Positions 22,200-33,888 of a DNA stretch of 64,000 nt are shown here, in pieces. Made by a program: the position numbers and the translations under genes. Within the stretch, counting starts at the first letter, position 1, and each line of letters begins with the position of its first letter. Source of the DNA: Corythucha ciliata (taxonomy: Eukaryota; Arthropoda; Insecta; Hemiptera; Tingidae); contig CM075937.1 of the NCBI GenBank assembly GCA_038030265.1, positions 17,732,001 through 17,796,000 on the forward strand, read 5' to 3'. The notes under the pieces were generated by a model. The model had not been told where the DNA came from, ran no database searches, and worked only from the letters and a program-made list of their open reading frames with translations.

Positions 22200-23900
22200 T
22201 GCTAATGATAATAATAATAATAATAACAATAATTTAATTCGCGTAAGGTACAGATTGTACATTGGTCGTCAAGCTCGAGAAAAATTAGAAAAAAAAAAAA
22301 AATAATGTGAAATTAATTCAGGAATAAAATGTCAGTTCAGCACCCGCCAAGAGAAATTCGACGGCACTCCGAAGAAGTTCCACGTGCACCGCCTTCCGAA
22401 AATTTTCTGATGGTAAAGCTCGGATATGCTTCGGGATTTTATCATACAGGTCTACCAAGCAACCAAGGAAGCTAGACTTCGATTTGCCCAGTCTGAAGTA
22501 AGGAGGCCTTAGATCGCCAGAGTTACGAAGGGCAAACCCTGTCGCTTCGCCTACTGTGCTGCCAATGTCTTTCAAGACGTGAGCATAGCAAACAAATTCA
22601 AGTGTGTGCATCGATGCCAGCGTGAGGACACCAAGTTTCCTGAAATATGCCTGGCAGTGGCGCTGCGCGACCGATACTTGCTATGATTCGAGTTCCTTTC
22701 TTTTGCAAGGTGAAGACTCCATCCGCCTTCGGCGCTCCACCCTTGAGAAGCCTGTGTACGATTCCATAGTAAGCACTTGGGATTCCAGACACTGGAACAC
22801 AATCTTTCAGCTTCCTCAGCGCGTACAAAGCTCTGTTCAACCTTTCAGTCAACTGCTCAATGTGGCGTCCCCCAGTCGAGTTTTGTATCCATCCACAATC
22901 CCAGAAACTTGTTCGGCACGGTCATGGAGGGCAGTTCCCTCAGGCCGAAAATAAGATGCTGCCGTTTTGTTGGCGTCGAGTCACAAATTATTACTTAAAA
23001 GCCATGCTTCTGGTTTTTTGCGCTCATCATTCATTCTAGTCACGAGGTTCCTAAGGTCGGAGTCGACGATGGTCAACGTCGTGTCATCAGTGAAAAGAAT
23101 GACCAAAGCGTCAATCCAGGCAGGCAAATCATTCATCATGACTGGAAATAACAGTGGTCCCAGACCTGAACCTTGGGGAACTCCGTGAATAACATCTGTA
23201 GGTTCAGACCTTCCATTATTGACATGGACGACTTAGGTCCGGCCTGATAGGTAGCATTTCAACAAGTCTATGGACGACGATTTATCGACAAGCCACGAGT
23301 GGGAGACATAGTCGAATGCACGCGAGAGGTTGCAAAAATTAGTCATTCCATATTCCTTTTTCTCAAATGCTGAATAAACACGATCAGCAAGAGCCATAAC
23401 TGCCGGCGTCGTATTTTTACAACGCCTAAAACCAAATTGTTTGGGTAGAGATAACCCCTATTCTCCAAGAAGTTTGAGAGCTGACAGTACACTATCTTTT
23501 CCAGTGTCTTCGCAAATGTGACACAAATAGTTAGGCCTCCAATTGTTTGGGTCGTTCAAATCGCCATTTCATTTAAAGACTGGAATCACCTTACCAATTT
23601 TAAACGCAGAAGGAAACTCGCCTGTTTTCAGACAAATATTTATCATCGGAGTAATCATGGACGTCCCAGTCAATTTAAGTAACGCAGGTCTTAGTTATCA
23701 GTCGCTTGCGAAGCTAACAAACCTGTACCAAACGACAGAACATCACTTTCTGACACCGGCTCAAAGGAACCCAGGAAAACGTCTTCATGTTCGAGAAAAA
23801 TATCCGCAGACACACAAGCCTTCTCGGCGGCCAACACCCTTATTTTGTCCCTAGTTGTTTAGTTGTTTTGCTCCGTTGTGGTTGACGACGGTGGAATAAC
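22200..23900 (-). pseudogene. Jockey-like non-LTR reverse transcriptase, decayed
   Basis: Minus-strand remains of a reverse transcriptase open in pieces. From 5' to 3': FEPVSESDV and NNWRP near the fingers, then GVPQGSGLGPLLF (about 23144-23185), then a catalytic-site region FTDDTTLTIVDSD (about 23064-23096), then a thumb region with ALRKLKDCVPV, SAYYGIVH and GGAPKADGVFTLQKKGTR (22598-22852), and a C-terminal piece (22318-22611). The usual F/Y-A-D-D box reads F-T-D-D, and several frameshifts and stops separate the pieces. A (TTA)n microsatellite on the minus strand at about 22206-22228 fits the 3' tail of this group. No endonuclease is recognised upstream. Confidence 0.85.
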
Positions 23901-24007
23901 AACCGATATATAAGAACCGATTGAGTTGATTCAAATCGACGAGAGACCGGTCCATCTCCCCTCAGCACCTCCCAGGTGGCACGCAGATCCTGAATTAGGC
24001 CAGCATG

Positions 24008-24045
24008 TCCCGGTTCTCACGTTGGCTCCGGAAAATGCGAGGAAT
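24008..24045 (+). repeat. Fragment shared with the tRNA-like element at 60 kb
   Basis: TCTCACGTTGGCTCCGGAAAA is present here on the plus strand and at about 60027-60048 on the minus strand, where it directly follows a tRNA-like B-box region. It probably marks a SINE fragment next to the reverse transcriptase remains. Confidence 0.5.
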
Positions 24046-24069
24046 CCCCGCCCCATGAAATTTCCCAGC

Positions 24070-24790
24070 TCCCAAAATTAGTAATTTCACGCTATAAACT
24101 GCCGAATCACATCGATCACTTTATAACGAAACTGTTTATTTCTATTCATCTGCAAGGCGCAAATAAAGAGTTTGGTTTATTTTAGTACATGAATCGTCCG
24201 CAGTTATGGCATTTTTAAGGCTTTGAAGCTCAGTTTGGCCACTATTAAGGTACGAATGGTCTGCCTAGCCATTTAATCATGGCGTAACTAGGCAGTCAAG
24301 CAGTGTACAGAGCGAGAGTAGAGAGGAAGGCCCGTGTTCGGTGGCCAGTTAATCGTTTTATTGCAGGGCCTTACAACCAAGGTGGAAATTGTCAGCTTAG
24401 CCAATATTAGCGCGCAAATGATCGATTTTGCTATTTTACAGTTAGGAATAATCGGTTTAGGCGTTTTCATGGGGCACGAATCATCATAATTCAGCAATTT
24501 CCAGGACACGTTGAGCCAGTTTGACCAATAGGGGCACCAATATAGTCCGTTTAGCCGTTTTTAGGACGCAAATAGTCCGTCGAGCCGACGAATCGAATGG
24601 TGAGTTTGGCCATTCTTGCCACGCGATTATGGTCGATTGAGCTATGTCATTTTCCAGTTAACTGGGCTATTTTCAAATCCAGAATTGTCATTTTGGCCCT
24701 TTTTATTTTTAGCGCGCAAATAGTCACTATAGCCATTTTGGGGTTCACATGTGCAATTATAATCAGTTTAGCCATTATCATGGTCATGGT
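24070..24790 (+). repeat. 30-bp array, family B
   Basis: Units contain GTTTAGCCATTTT and GGGCGCAAATAGTC and are strongly diverged. The same family fills 58140-59880 in reverse and 62470-64000 forward. The 128-residue ORF at 24597-24983 is formed by this array plus the neighbouring MITE. Confidence 0.85.
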
Positions 24791-24798
24791 AGGGATAG

Positions 24799-25077
24799 CT
24801 AAAGTCTGTCCACTCAGTGATGGACTCTCGCACGCCCCCGAATTTAGTGAAATGAGCTTCCCCTTTACCCCTTCTACTAAAAATAACGCACCGGGAATGA
24901 TTTTAGAACAAATGATCACATATGTAGCGTCTATAAGTAACTATAGGGCCCGCAGAAAAAGATTGTTGTTGATCAGTTGTTAATTTCATTAAATATTTTT
25001 GGTGGGAGTGAACAAATCGAACTATCGAAATGAAGCAACACGTTCGAGAGTCCATCACTAAAGTGGACAGACTTTAG
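24799..25077. mobile_element. 279-bp MITE with TIR CTAAAGTCTGTCCACT, copy 1
   Basis: The two ends pair over about 34 bp: CTAAAGTCTGTCCACT followed by AGTGATGGACTCTCG on the left, and its inverse on the right. The interior matches the copy at 29874-30122 closely, so it is a real dispersed family. If TA is the target duplication it lies inside CTAAAG and CTTTAG; this is ambiguous. Confidence 0.85.
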
Positions 25078-27127
25078 TTAAGCTATTTTAGACATGGCTT
25101 GTAAACCCATTTTTAGTAAAGCGATGCACAAAATTTCCCACACCCCTCCCTTGAGCATAAATTATCGATCTGCACCACCAATTCAAGCTAGTCATGGAAA
25201 TAAGCATTTTCGTGACTATTCACCCCGAAACTTCTATATCACTGATATTTACCATCAAGACTAGCCACTTCGCGCCTATTTTTATCCTTTAAATTACGAA
25301 TCTTCAGTCACGACTTGCAATTTGTGTGGCTATTCAGATAAGAAACTGACAATTTTAATGCTCTTAACTTTGATCATTGCAGGTTTGTGACTATTTTCCA
25401 CCCTGAAAATTGTAGTCTCGCTGATACGAGGTTTAGACTAACTAATAATTACTTTAGCAGCTGAACAACTTGGAGAAAAAATTGAAATTATTGGACATGC
25501 GACAACTAGTCACGTCTTTGGTGGGGGAGGGACGTTTATTCACGAATAAACGTGAATAAACAGTGTGACATAGATGGCTTCTCCAAGACCTCCTGAAGCT
25601 TAACAAGGAAAACGTCACTTTGCAGCTTCAGTTATCGATTTGATTTTTCTGGGCTAACCAACGATATTATGTATAAACTTGGATTGCTCACAGCGGACTG
25701 CAGGGGCGTGGAGAGTGTGCGCCGTCCCCTAATAAATAATGACTATCCTCACCCCGTCCCTTTTCTTGTGTAGTTATAGCAAAACGGTCATTATTTTGAA
25801 ACCCCCCACCCCTCTCATTCACTTTCTGATGGCCACACTTTATCAGCAGTGATGAGCAATCCAGTTCTTTTAAATATCGTCGGGGCTAACAGACGCGTTT
25901 TGATAGCTAAATGAAATCAGCTTCAGAGGGCTATATTTTCATGTTCTGCTTGTCAGTCTACATAGGGCAAAATTGTCAGTATACAAGTGAATTTGCGAAT
26001 TTAATGGCAAAACTTGAACAGATTCTGGAGAAAAATGGTCATTTGTGCCGAGGAGAGTCTGTTTCACAAGAAAAATTTCAATATTTTGTCGTTTTTCAAG
26101 GACAAAATGTTTAGTTTGTATGCCTAGTAGGCAGTTTGAATGGGTAAATTGACGGTTTCCAAGTGAAGCTAATTTGAAGGATTGTCACGATCATGAACAA
26201 AGGGGGATTAAAGATGAGTGGGCAACTGTGCAGAAGCTTACTTTTGTCCCCTCCTGGCTATGCCTTTGGTAGATTTTGTTTTGGTCAGTTTTTCTGTTCA
26301 GCAAGTGCAGTACGCAGCGAGCATTGCAGTCTCACCACTGAAGACTGTGGCATCAGTCTTCCTGATCCCCCTCGGACCTTATTAATTGAGAAAACGGTCC
26401 CTTTTAAGCTGCGGATTCTTATACTAATTGGTTCACAATATCGCAAATCTAACCTCTGAATCAGAAACTGACCATTTCCTTCCAAGGGCCCTATAATCGT
26501 TTACATGGCTATCATTTTTTCCCCAAAATTAAAGGTTGTGTAGCATTTTCCTACCACCATTCAACCTGTCTTATAATATTAATCCTAACAATGCTGATTG
26601 CGGAAACGTTGGCACCGATAATTTTTCATGAGAGCAATATTATTTTACCACTCAATTCCATCTGGTTCTTTCTTCTTTATTCATCCATTCATTGCGAGTT
26701 TTATAAAATAACATTTTATGAATTTTAACGAACATAAATTATTAAATCTTGTTCCATTCACTATCTCATGCAGTCAACTTTTGAATAAACTATAGAAATG
26801 CCTCAGGGCAGGAGCTTTCGAGGTGCAATGCGGGTGCTGTGCATAACCGAGTGTGTGAAGCTTTAGAATACGCTTAAAAGAGCTTTTTTTTATGGTCGGA
26901 TGCTTCGCAGGCTTTAGTATCCACGAATAAGAGGCAAGAAGTCAACTGTTTGTTCAAAATAGGACGAGTTTTAATTTTGTTTTTCCTCAGAAAGTTTACA
27001 TTCTTGTTTACATTTACCTTGATGAAATGAAACTTCACCTATGGAAGATAATTTCACCCAATCCCCTCTTGAACAACATTTTTTTTAGCGTCACGAGGCA
27101 CTCACCGAAAAAATAACGAACAATACT
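25078..27127 (-). other. Intron sequence with a small hairpin
   Basis: Mostly unique AT-rich sequence. GTTTATTCACG at 25534-25544 is inverted at 25551-25561 around a 6-base loop. Diverged words of the 20-bp family D type (AATTTGCGAATTTAATGG) occur around 25965-26110. No exon recognised. Confidence 0.5.
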
Positions 27128-27263
27128 GGCCGTAATCAGAAACCTTCCTTATCGGAACCTTAACTTAAGTTGTGCAAAGATCATGCGGTTTATCAAAATG
27201 CAACACCTGTTTCTGAAGCACTTTAAGGCGGCCTTAAGTTAAGAAAGGTCTCTGAATGCGGCC
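27128..27263. mobile_element. 136-bp MITE with TIR GGCCG(T/C)A
   Basis: The left end GGCCGTAATCAGAAACCTTC pairs with the right end, whose reverse complement begins GGCCGCATTCAGAGACCTTT. CTTAACTTAAG occurs on both arms. Non-coding. Confidence 0.75.
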
Positions 27264-27640
27264 ATATGACTTTGATTACCAACAACTGTCCCCGACCCTC
27301 AGAGGTTGGCCTCTTGAAGGCATTTGGTCGTTTAAACAAGCTTCAAAATCATCCGTACCGAACAAAGTCTCACTTCCGCAACACAGCCCTTGACTCGCGT
27401 CACACTTGTATATCGATTGAAAAACTGGGTCAAGATAAAGACAAGAGGAAAAGAAAAACCAAAGGGCTAATGAGGACAACCAAAATAATTATAGTGTGTG
27501 TTTGAAAGAACAAGAGGCAGCGAAATAAAGCTCGGCTCTTCTCTAACTCTAGGCGCTTCTCCTGATCGGTAAACCACGCCGAATTTTATCTTATCTAGAT
27601 GTTGTTAGATGGATATAATGAATAAATCTGTCGCCGGTAT

Positions 27641-27938
27641 TTTAATTAATAAATTAATTAGACTGATATTATCCGGACGACGATGGAAGGGCATAGCCCA
27701 ACACGATTCGAGTTTCGAGAAACAATGGACCTGGGTGGGGTTCGGCTTAGCTTATCCCTCGAGTACGACTCCCATAGGCGTCTCCGTGGAGCAAATGGCA
27801 GTGTGCTGGACAGGTAATCCAGAGGTTGCGGGTTCAAATCCCGCCGGGGAGCCATTTTTTCTCGAAACTCGAATCGTTTTGAGCTATGCCCTTCCATCGT
27901 CGTCCGGATAATATCAGTCTAATTAATTTATTAATTAA
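27641..27938. mobile_element. Foldback element with long arms around a tRNA-like core
   Basis: The arms 27641-27727 and 27855-27938 are inverted copies over about 85 bp with only about three to four mismatches. Both run from TTTAATTAATAAATTAATTA through a GATATTATCCGGACGACG segment to TTTCGAGAAA. The 127-bp centre holds a tRNA-like sequence at 27786-27856. Near-identity of the arms implies recent formation, conversion between arms, or selection on the hairpin. ORFs 27609-27911 and 27658-27897 are consequences of it. Confidence 0.9.
27786..27856 (+). ncRNA. tRNA-like core inside the foldback element
   Basis: A good B box (GGTTCAAATCC) sits in a perfect 5-bp T arm (GCGGG/CCCGC). The anticodon arm CTGGA/TCCAG is perfect. 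The acceptor GTCTCCG/CGGGGAG pairs except for position 1. The A-box region TGGAGCAAATGG is close to consensus. The D stem has one mismatch and the loop lacks the usual U33, so it is probably a tRNA-derived relic with pol III promoter potential rather than a working tRNA gene. Confidence 0.6.
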
Positions 27939-29873
27939 AGCTCGGCTTCTTTCCTCTAATGGTTCAATTTAATTATGAGGATTTGTCCAATAGTGTGAGG
28001 GAACGCTATTCCTCTTTCGACCAGTGTCTTGCGTTGGAGTGAATAATTTCTCACCCTGAGTGGAGCACAAAACCTAGGAAAAAACTACCTGCCAAACGTC
28101 CAGAGAAAGTTTTCCCAGCCACTTTAACGAATTAAAACATCCCTCTCCAACCTCCAACCCTACATTGAACTACCCTCATATGATGAAACCCCTGCTTTAT
28201 TATTTAAATCAGCTAGATGCACACCCCAGAAAAAATAAGAAGACTCCTTTGTCGGGCTTTGTCTCTCTTCCGTATTCGAAGGTGCGTGTAGTAGAGCGAG
28301 AGAATTTACAAGAAGGGTGGGAGAGGGTAGTAGTGACTTGACCGAGTCGACTTCCCTCCTCTTCTTCACTTCTTCTTGCATGCATAATGCATTAAAGTAA
28401 ATTACGTCCAAGGATGAACGCTACATGATAATATTCTCTCGGGTTGGTGTTGGGGAGAGGGAGCTCTGTCGTATTATAATTAAAACTTTAAAACCAAGAG
28501 GAAGGGCTCTGCTAAGGACACCAGAACACCTATACCTTTTCCCGCCGCTACGCTGGGAAATGTTGAGAGCGATAATGAATATTTTAAACTCTGCGAGCCT
28601 ATTCCGTACAGTTTACTCTCCACCGTTTTAAATTAATTTGATGAGTCCCATTTGGTCAAATAAAGTAGAGTAGGGGGGGGGGGCACCCTTTCTTGGCACT
28701 AATTTAACGTCAAAAAGTTTTGAAGTGAGTTTTCGTGTGTGGTGGAGATGCGACTATATTTTTCCTCCCTCTCTCTTCTGGATAAAATTACGTGGTAAAC
28801 GTGGATAAAGGGGTGGGGGTTGACAACTCGTTGGTGTAAACCAGGAGTGAATAAGAATAAACGAATGGGAACATGTCGGATATGTCTCGACTCGAATTAA
28901 CTTTGTTCAGCACTCTTGGATTTAACTTCTGAAGTCCCAACTCGCGACTGTACAGGGCAAGGTTATTTAAAGGAGGCTGAGGGGTAGAGGAGTTACAAAT
29001 CTCTGGAGAGTGTGAAACACTGTATATAAATTAGTAAGTTTGTACCTGTTATTTCACTGGCGGATGTTTTACGTCCTCTAAAAGGGATTTAGGAGTAGAG
29101 CCCCTATAGTACGGTCGGGAAGAAGTGTTTTCGACGAAGCAAGGGTAGAGGGGAGAGCGTGAGAACGTTAGGAAACGGCCCAGAAGTGGATTACGGCCAA
29201 TAACTTGATAATGTGGACGATGTTCAGAGCTGGTGGTGGAAACGGGGTGAGGTTGGGGAACGGTTCGAAAAGAGGCCTTCTTCGTCCATGTCTCCCTGCT
29301 CTCTTTAGGCCCTTTTGCTAATAACTTTCAGACCCTAAGTTATTCGGAGAGAGGTTCCTGAAGGCTTTCTAGTTAAAACCGAAGAACTTTAACGCCTCTC
29401 TTTGACCCCCACCACCCCTACCCTTGTGTTCCTTTCTTTACTTCACTTTGCGCTTTGAAAACCGCGTAAAACGATTCGCTATTAATTTCATTTAGGGGAA
29501 ACGTTGGGCTGCGCTTTATTTAAACAATTTCTAATCCGCTTCTCTTTTTTTTCCTCACTCTGTCTCACTCCCTCTCTGACCAATCTCCCTCCTTTTCCAT
29601 CCTTGCATTAAGGGGTTACACGTGGTTGCCCCGTAAAAATTAAATTAAATCTCGTGGGAGAATTAGGGATAAGCTTAATTCATACATCGTGTACCTTTCC
29701 AAGGATGACCCTTTCCACCGGGTCAACTTTATATTTTTATGGATAAAATCTTTCGGAGGCAAGCTCCTTAACAAATAACAACGCTTTCGCCTCTATGATG
29801 AAATTGACAGTTCCATGCAGGGGCTGAGTCAGGCAATTCGAACCTTTTCATGGAAACTGACAGTGTAGCTTTC
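27939..29873 (-). other. Intron sequence, no gene recognised
   Basis: Mostly unique sequence with purine-rich and pyrimidine-rich tracts and 11 G at 28673-28683. The ORFs present (28160-28411, 28425-28631) have no recognisable domain. Confidence 0.5.
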
Positions 29874-30122
29874 TATAGTCTGTCCACTTAGCGATGGCTC
29901 TCGCCCGCCCTTAAATTTAGTGGAATGAGCTTCCCCTTTGCCCCTTCTTCTAAAAATAACACACCGGGAATAATTTTAGAACAAATGATCACTGTGTAGC
30001 GTTCATACGTAACCATAGTGCCCGTAGTAGAAGTTTTGTTGAGTTCTTTAAATATTTTTGGTCGGAGTGAACACATCGAACTATCGAAATGAAGCAGCAC
30101 GTTCGAGAGTCCATCACTAAAG
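29874..30122. mobile_element. MITE of the CTAAAGTCTGTCC family, copy 2, right end truncated
   Basis: Nearly collinear with 24799-25077 (shared GAGCTTCCCCTTT, CACCGGGAAT, TTTTAGAACAAATGATCAC and TTCGAGAGTCCATCACTAAAG). It stops after CATCACTAAAG, about 16 bp short of the right end of copy 1, and the next sequence starts with a CTCGAG palindrome. Confidence 0.85.
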
Positions 30123-30437
30123 CTGCGTTTACATTTAATTTGAGAGTTTTTAGTTTCTCGAGAGTACTCTCGAGAGCCAGGCGCGTAGCCAGGAGAAAAG
30201 GACAGGACTGAAGCATCAGAGCAGAGCAGAGTGGCCAGATTTGGGCACTAAAACCATGTTTTGGCCCATTTCTGAAGGCTAAAATGGAGGGAAAACGCTT
30301 TATCATGATTTGACATATTTCAATCAAATAAAACCCAAGTACAGGCATCAGCCTAGAACAGAAGTTATTCAAAACTTGAAAAACAAATTCATGATTATCG
30401 GTGGTCAGTTGTCTGCAACAATTCCACAGCCACTGTT
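30123..30437. other. Unique spacer with an 18-bp perfect palindrome
   Basis: CTCGAGAGTACTCTCGAG at 30157-30174 is a perfect palindrome directly after the truncated MITE. No gene recognised. Confidence 0.55.
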
Positions 30438-31680
30438 GGACCTACACGCTATCGGGGCCCCGGTCTCCGATATTATACTATACTATTTTACTGATTATTA
30501 TGCTAATAAATATAGAACTATTTACAATATAATTTTGACGTATAGAATAAAATTGCGTCATTTTCCTTATGTGTTCATCACAAATTAGCGCTATTTCTAC
30601 ACTCTATCCACCAGTTAGCGCTGGCGCTCGATTTAAGCCGTGATTTGCTGTTGCCTTCAGAAGCCACGTAATTGCGTTATCTAAATTTTAGCAGCGAGCT
30701 GGCTTTTGTTTGTTGAATTGGCGTCTATTCAATTTTAGACCAAAATTGGAAATTTTGCTTTTCTCGAACTAGACGTTTTTTCACTCTAAATCATCTATTT
30801 AAACAGTTTATTCAATTTAAGCCATGAATTAGCACTTTTTCTCAATTTTTGCAGCGAATTAGCGTTTTTATAGCATGAATTAGTGATTTTTATCAACTGC
30901 TTTATTTTAGGTGCAAATTAGATTTTTTTTTTCTCATTTTCAGCGGTGAATTAGCATTTTTTCACAACTAATACTGCACATTATTTTTTAAATGAATTTC
31001 GACCGCGCTTTTTAGTGATTATTTTTTTTCAATGTTAGCCTTCAATTTGGCTTTTTTCACACTTTAGCCCCGCATTAGCATTCCCCCTCCCACTTCTAGC
31101 TGTGAATTAGCGCTTTTCCTCAGTACGAGCCTCAAAATTGCCTTCAGGAGCCATGGAATTGCTCAATGTTTTCCGCGAGCTGGCTTTTGTCTCTATTCTA
31201 GCCGCAAATTAGTTATTTGGCTTCCAAGTCACAAAAATTGGCGTCTTTTCAATTTTAGCCACAAATTGGAATTTTTCACAATTTTATCCACGAAATAGAC
31301 GTTTTTTCACTCTAAATCTGAATTAGCGCTTTTTCTCAATTTTTGGGGCGAATCAGCGTTTTTATCGCGTGAATTAGTGATTTTTCTCAATTTTTTCCAT
31401 GGATTGGATTCCTCTATTCTAGGTTTCCATTTTTAGCGTTGAATTAGCACTTTTTCTCAACTTGAACCGCAAAATACCGTTTTTATTAATTTTAGCCGCG
31501 CTTTTTACTGATTTTTTCTCAAATATTAGCCTTGAATCGTCATTTTTAACATTTTAGCCACACACTAGCATTTCTTTTCATTATTAGCCCCGAAGTTGCC
31601 GTTGGAATCCACGTATTTGCATTTTCTCAATTTTAGCTGCGCGAGCTGGCTTTTTTTTCGTGTTGGAATCTCGCTGTTCC
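30438..31680 (+). repeat. 30-bp array family A, second locus, with shared head motif
   Basis: GGACCTACAC and TATCGGGGCCC at 30438-30460 repeat the head seen at 723-744. After about 120 bp of AT-rich sequence, family A units (TTTTTCTCAATTTT, GCGAATTAGCG) run from about 30585 to about 31650 in the forward orientation. The array ends about 80 bp before an Ig exon of the host gene, so it is intronic. Confidence 0.85.
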
Positions 31681-31760
31681 TCGGTACTTAAAAAAGAGAT
31701 TTCCGAGAAGCATCTAAATTGTTGGCATGCATGACAAATTTTTTCCGATTATTTTCTTAC

Positions 31761-32054
31761 CGGCAGCGATTATGTGATACACGCACGGTACTTTCTGATG
31801 GCCAATACGATTCGCCGCCCAACACAATAGTGTACCGTAGTCGAGCTCGGACGAGGGCGTATACGTCACGATGCTGGACGTTCCGTGTCGCTCGATTCTC
31901 GACGTTGCCACCTCCATCGCTTCGGCTGAATTGTTGAAAGTCCAACGAAAAGTGACCTCGCTCGGATTTGAATCGACCTCGCAGGAAATGTTCGCTTTTT
32001 CCTGTTTAGCGACTCCGTGTACTCGCGTCTGATTCGGTTTACAAGTTGGTGCAT
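31761..32054 (-). CDS. side-like: Sidestep-like receptor: membrane-proximal Ig domain exon
   Basis: A 294-bp exon with acceptor ATTATTTTAG and donor GCCG|GTAAGA. It joins the previous exon in phase 1: the split codon becomes TAT, giving NVLYAPTC, a typical Ig-to-Ig junction. The domain has cysteines in ANISCEVDSNPSE and TLLCWAANRIG, the core tryptophan in FRWTFNN, and ends KVPCVYHIIAAG. That last phrase closely matches how sidestep-family Ig domains lead into the fibronectin domain. It leaves in phase 1 into the exon at 19362, 12.4 kb away. The ORFs at 31866-32054 and 31757-31945 are wrong-frame shadows of it. Confidence 0.9.
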
Positions 32055-32566
32055 CTAAAATAATGATAATAATAAAGTAAATTTTTATTCTTCTTAGAGC
32101 GAACAGTTAATAAAAAAAAGGGATAAAAACCACCTTCTGGAGTCTAGCATATAAAGCCGCAGAGAAAAAGTGGACAAAGGGTGGGGGAAGCAAGAGAATG
32201 TTTCCCCTGAAATGGTCTAAGGCTCTATAGTGGTGCTATTGAAGCTTGTCGAGCTCGATTAGGGAACGAGGTTAATGGAACTAACATGGGGGTCCCTCCG
32301 CTTTTTAGGAACACAAGATTCAACCCCACCCATCCCATCAGGTTTCGTTTAAACTTTAGTTTTTCTTCCCATAACCCTGCTCCACCCCCCTCACACTTCA
32401 TACACCTGCTATCAGATTTACATTTTATCCACCAACTCTTTCGCAAACCTCTTTTAGTTCTTCGGAAAGTTTGGGGGGGGGGGGAAGCAATTAAAATAGC
32501 ACCGTCCGAGGCTTTCTTAATCACAACCTCTGGCGGAATTACATATTAAGCCTAAATTATACTTAC
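32055..32566 (-). other. Short intron between the two Ig exons
   Basis: A 512-bp intron, GTAAGT to TTTTAG, much shorter than the other introns of this gene. It contains 12 G at 32473-32484 and no recognisable insertion. Confidence 0.8.
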
Positions 32567-32726
32567 ACAGCACATTCAAATAGAATGGAAGACTTTCGCC
32601 GTCGCCCTCGGTATTGAAACCGACGCAACTGTAATTACCAGCACTTGCTCGACTGACTTGTTGAAGCACAAGACTCTGATTGCTGATGATGACACCTTGA
32701 GCGATGTTATGATTCAACATGCGGCC
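32567..32726 (-). CDS. side-like: Sidestep-like receptor: C-terminal half of an upstream Ig domain
   Basis: A 160-bp exon between a T-rich acceptor ending CTAG and donor CTGT|GTAAGT. It encodes the second half of an Ig domain: GVIISNQSLVLQQVSRASAG, then the strand-F motif NYSCVGFNTEGDGES, then LPFYLNVL. The phrases IISNQSLVLQxVSRxxAGxY and NxEGDGES are the strongest sidestep-family signature in the window. The first half of this domain, the more distal Ig domains, signal peptide and promoter must lie at higher coordinates, but I found none up to 64000. Either the intron exceeds 31 kb or I missed small exons. Confidence 0.9.
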
Positions 32727-33857
32727 CTAGAAAAAAAAAACGGAACAAAATTGTTAGAAAAATGTCTGTTACTTATTTTTATCAGAACGTAATCAAATTT
32801 AAGTTTTCCCCATTTTTATTCCCCTCCAAAAACTTCACACTAAAGGCAAACATTATCTTCACCGCACGAAGAATGAAGAAAACGGGGGATGAGATTCGAA
32901 TATGCGAAAGACGGCGGGGGTATAAAGATCAGCCTGCTTTCTTGCGATAGAGGTGTGTGAGTGTGTATATTAAATTAAAAGAGACGGAGCATTAAATTTT
33001 CGATTTTCAAGCATGCTGACTTTATTACTGAGGGTGAAATAACTTTTTAACTCCTTTTTCCATATAGGGGCCGCTGTAGCACATAACCCTCACCCCTCGC
33101 TGTCATCCCTGTAACGCACATCCTCGTTTCTCTTGTCGATTTAATAGCGCGGAAAAGTATGGTAATAATTTTACCAGTTCCTCACTCTTTTTTTTTTTTT
33201 TTCTTTTCTTCTTCTTCTTCTCTAGGAACAACCCAATATAGATTGAGGTGGATCTTTCTTCATTCTACCCTTATTTTCTCTCATTCTCCTCTCTATGTTT
33301 GAAAATTTTCCCCAGAAAAGCCAATCTTCCTTCTGACAAGGGACCAGTTTGAAAAAGGACATAGGTGGAGGGTTTGATGAGAGGGGGCTCTTGAACGCTG
33401 ATGATGATCAATCTACTTTATCAGGTTGACTTTTTTTCATCCAACATGAAGTAACTGATTACTTGCGAGAAAAAAAAATATTTAATTGGTTTCATTTTTC
33501 AGGCCTACGATAATTGAAACCTAACGCGCACTGGTAAGGGCATAATCCTGACTGAACTTATCCCCCCCCCCCCATTAAGTAAAATGAAACGCTCAGTGGA
33601 TGCAAAAACAAATGTGTATAGATACATTTCCATAACAATGGTCATTTGTTTTCAAGATAAGGCGAGTCTGACAACAATCCGAATTCGAGAGGGCAACACT
33701 TTTATACAGCTCAGAACGACAATAAAATTTTATAAGATGGGTCGAAATGGATAATGCAGGAAATGACTTTTGTTTCTAGGAAAGTGTACGGCTACACTAT
33801 TTAATTCAATTACAGCTTACAGCTGATGTTATGCTGTGATCTGTATCGAGCTGCTCT

Positions 33858-33860
<3 letters not shown>
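32727..33860 (-). other. Intron sequence upstream of the Ig exon
   Basis: No exon recognised. Contains T-rich tracts (33189-33220) and 12 C at 33562-33573. Confidence 0.5.

Positions 33861-33888
<28 letters not shown>

Noticed and set aside
24597..24983. 128-residue hydrophobic ORF resembling a membrane protein
   Set aside because: It is composed of a family B array followed by a MITE. The hydrophobicity comes from repeated GCCATTTT words.
27609..27911. 100-residue ORF across the foldback element
   Set aside because: It reads through the arms and tRNA-like core. Typical products of tRNA-like DNA (VAGSNPAG, DLNPQPLDYL) appear in such false ORFs.
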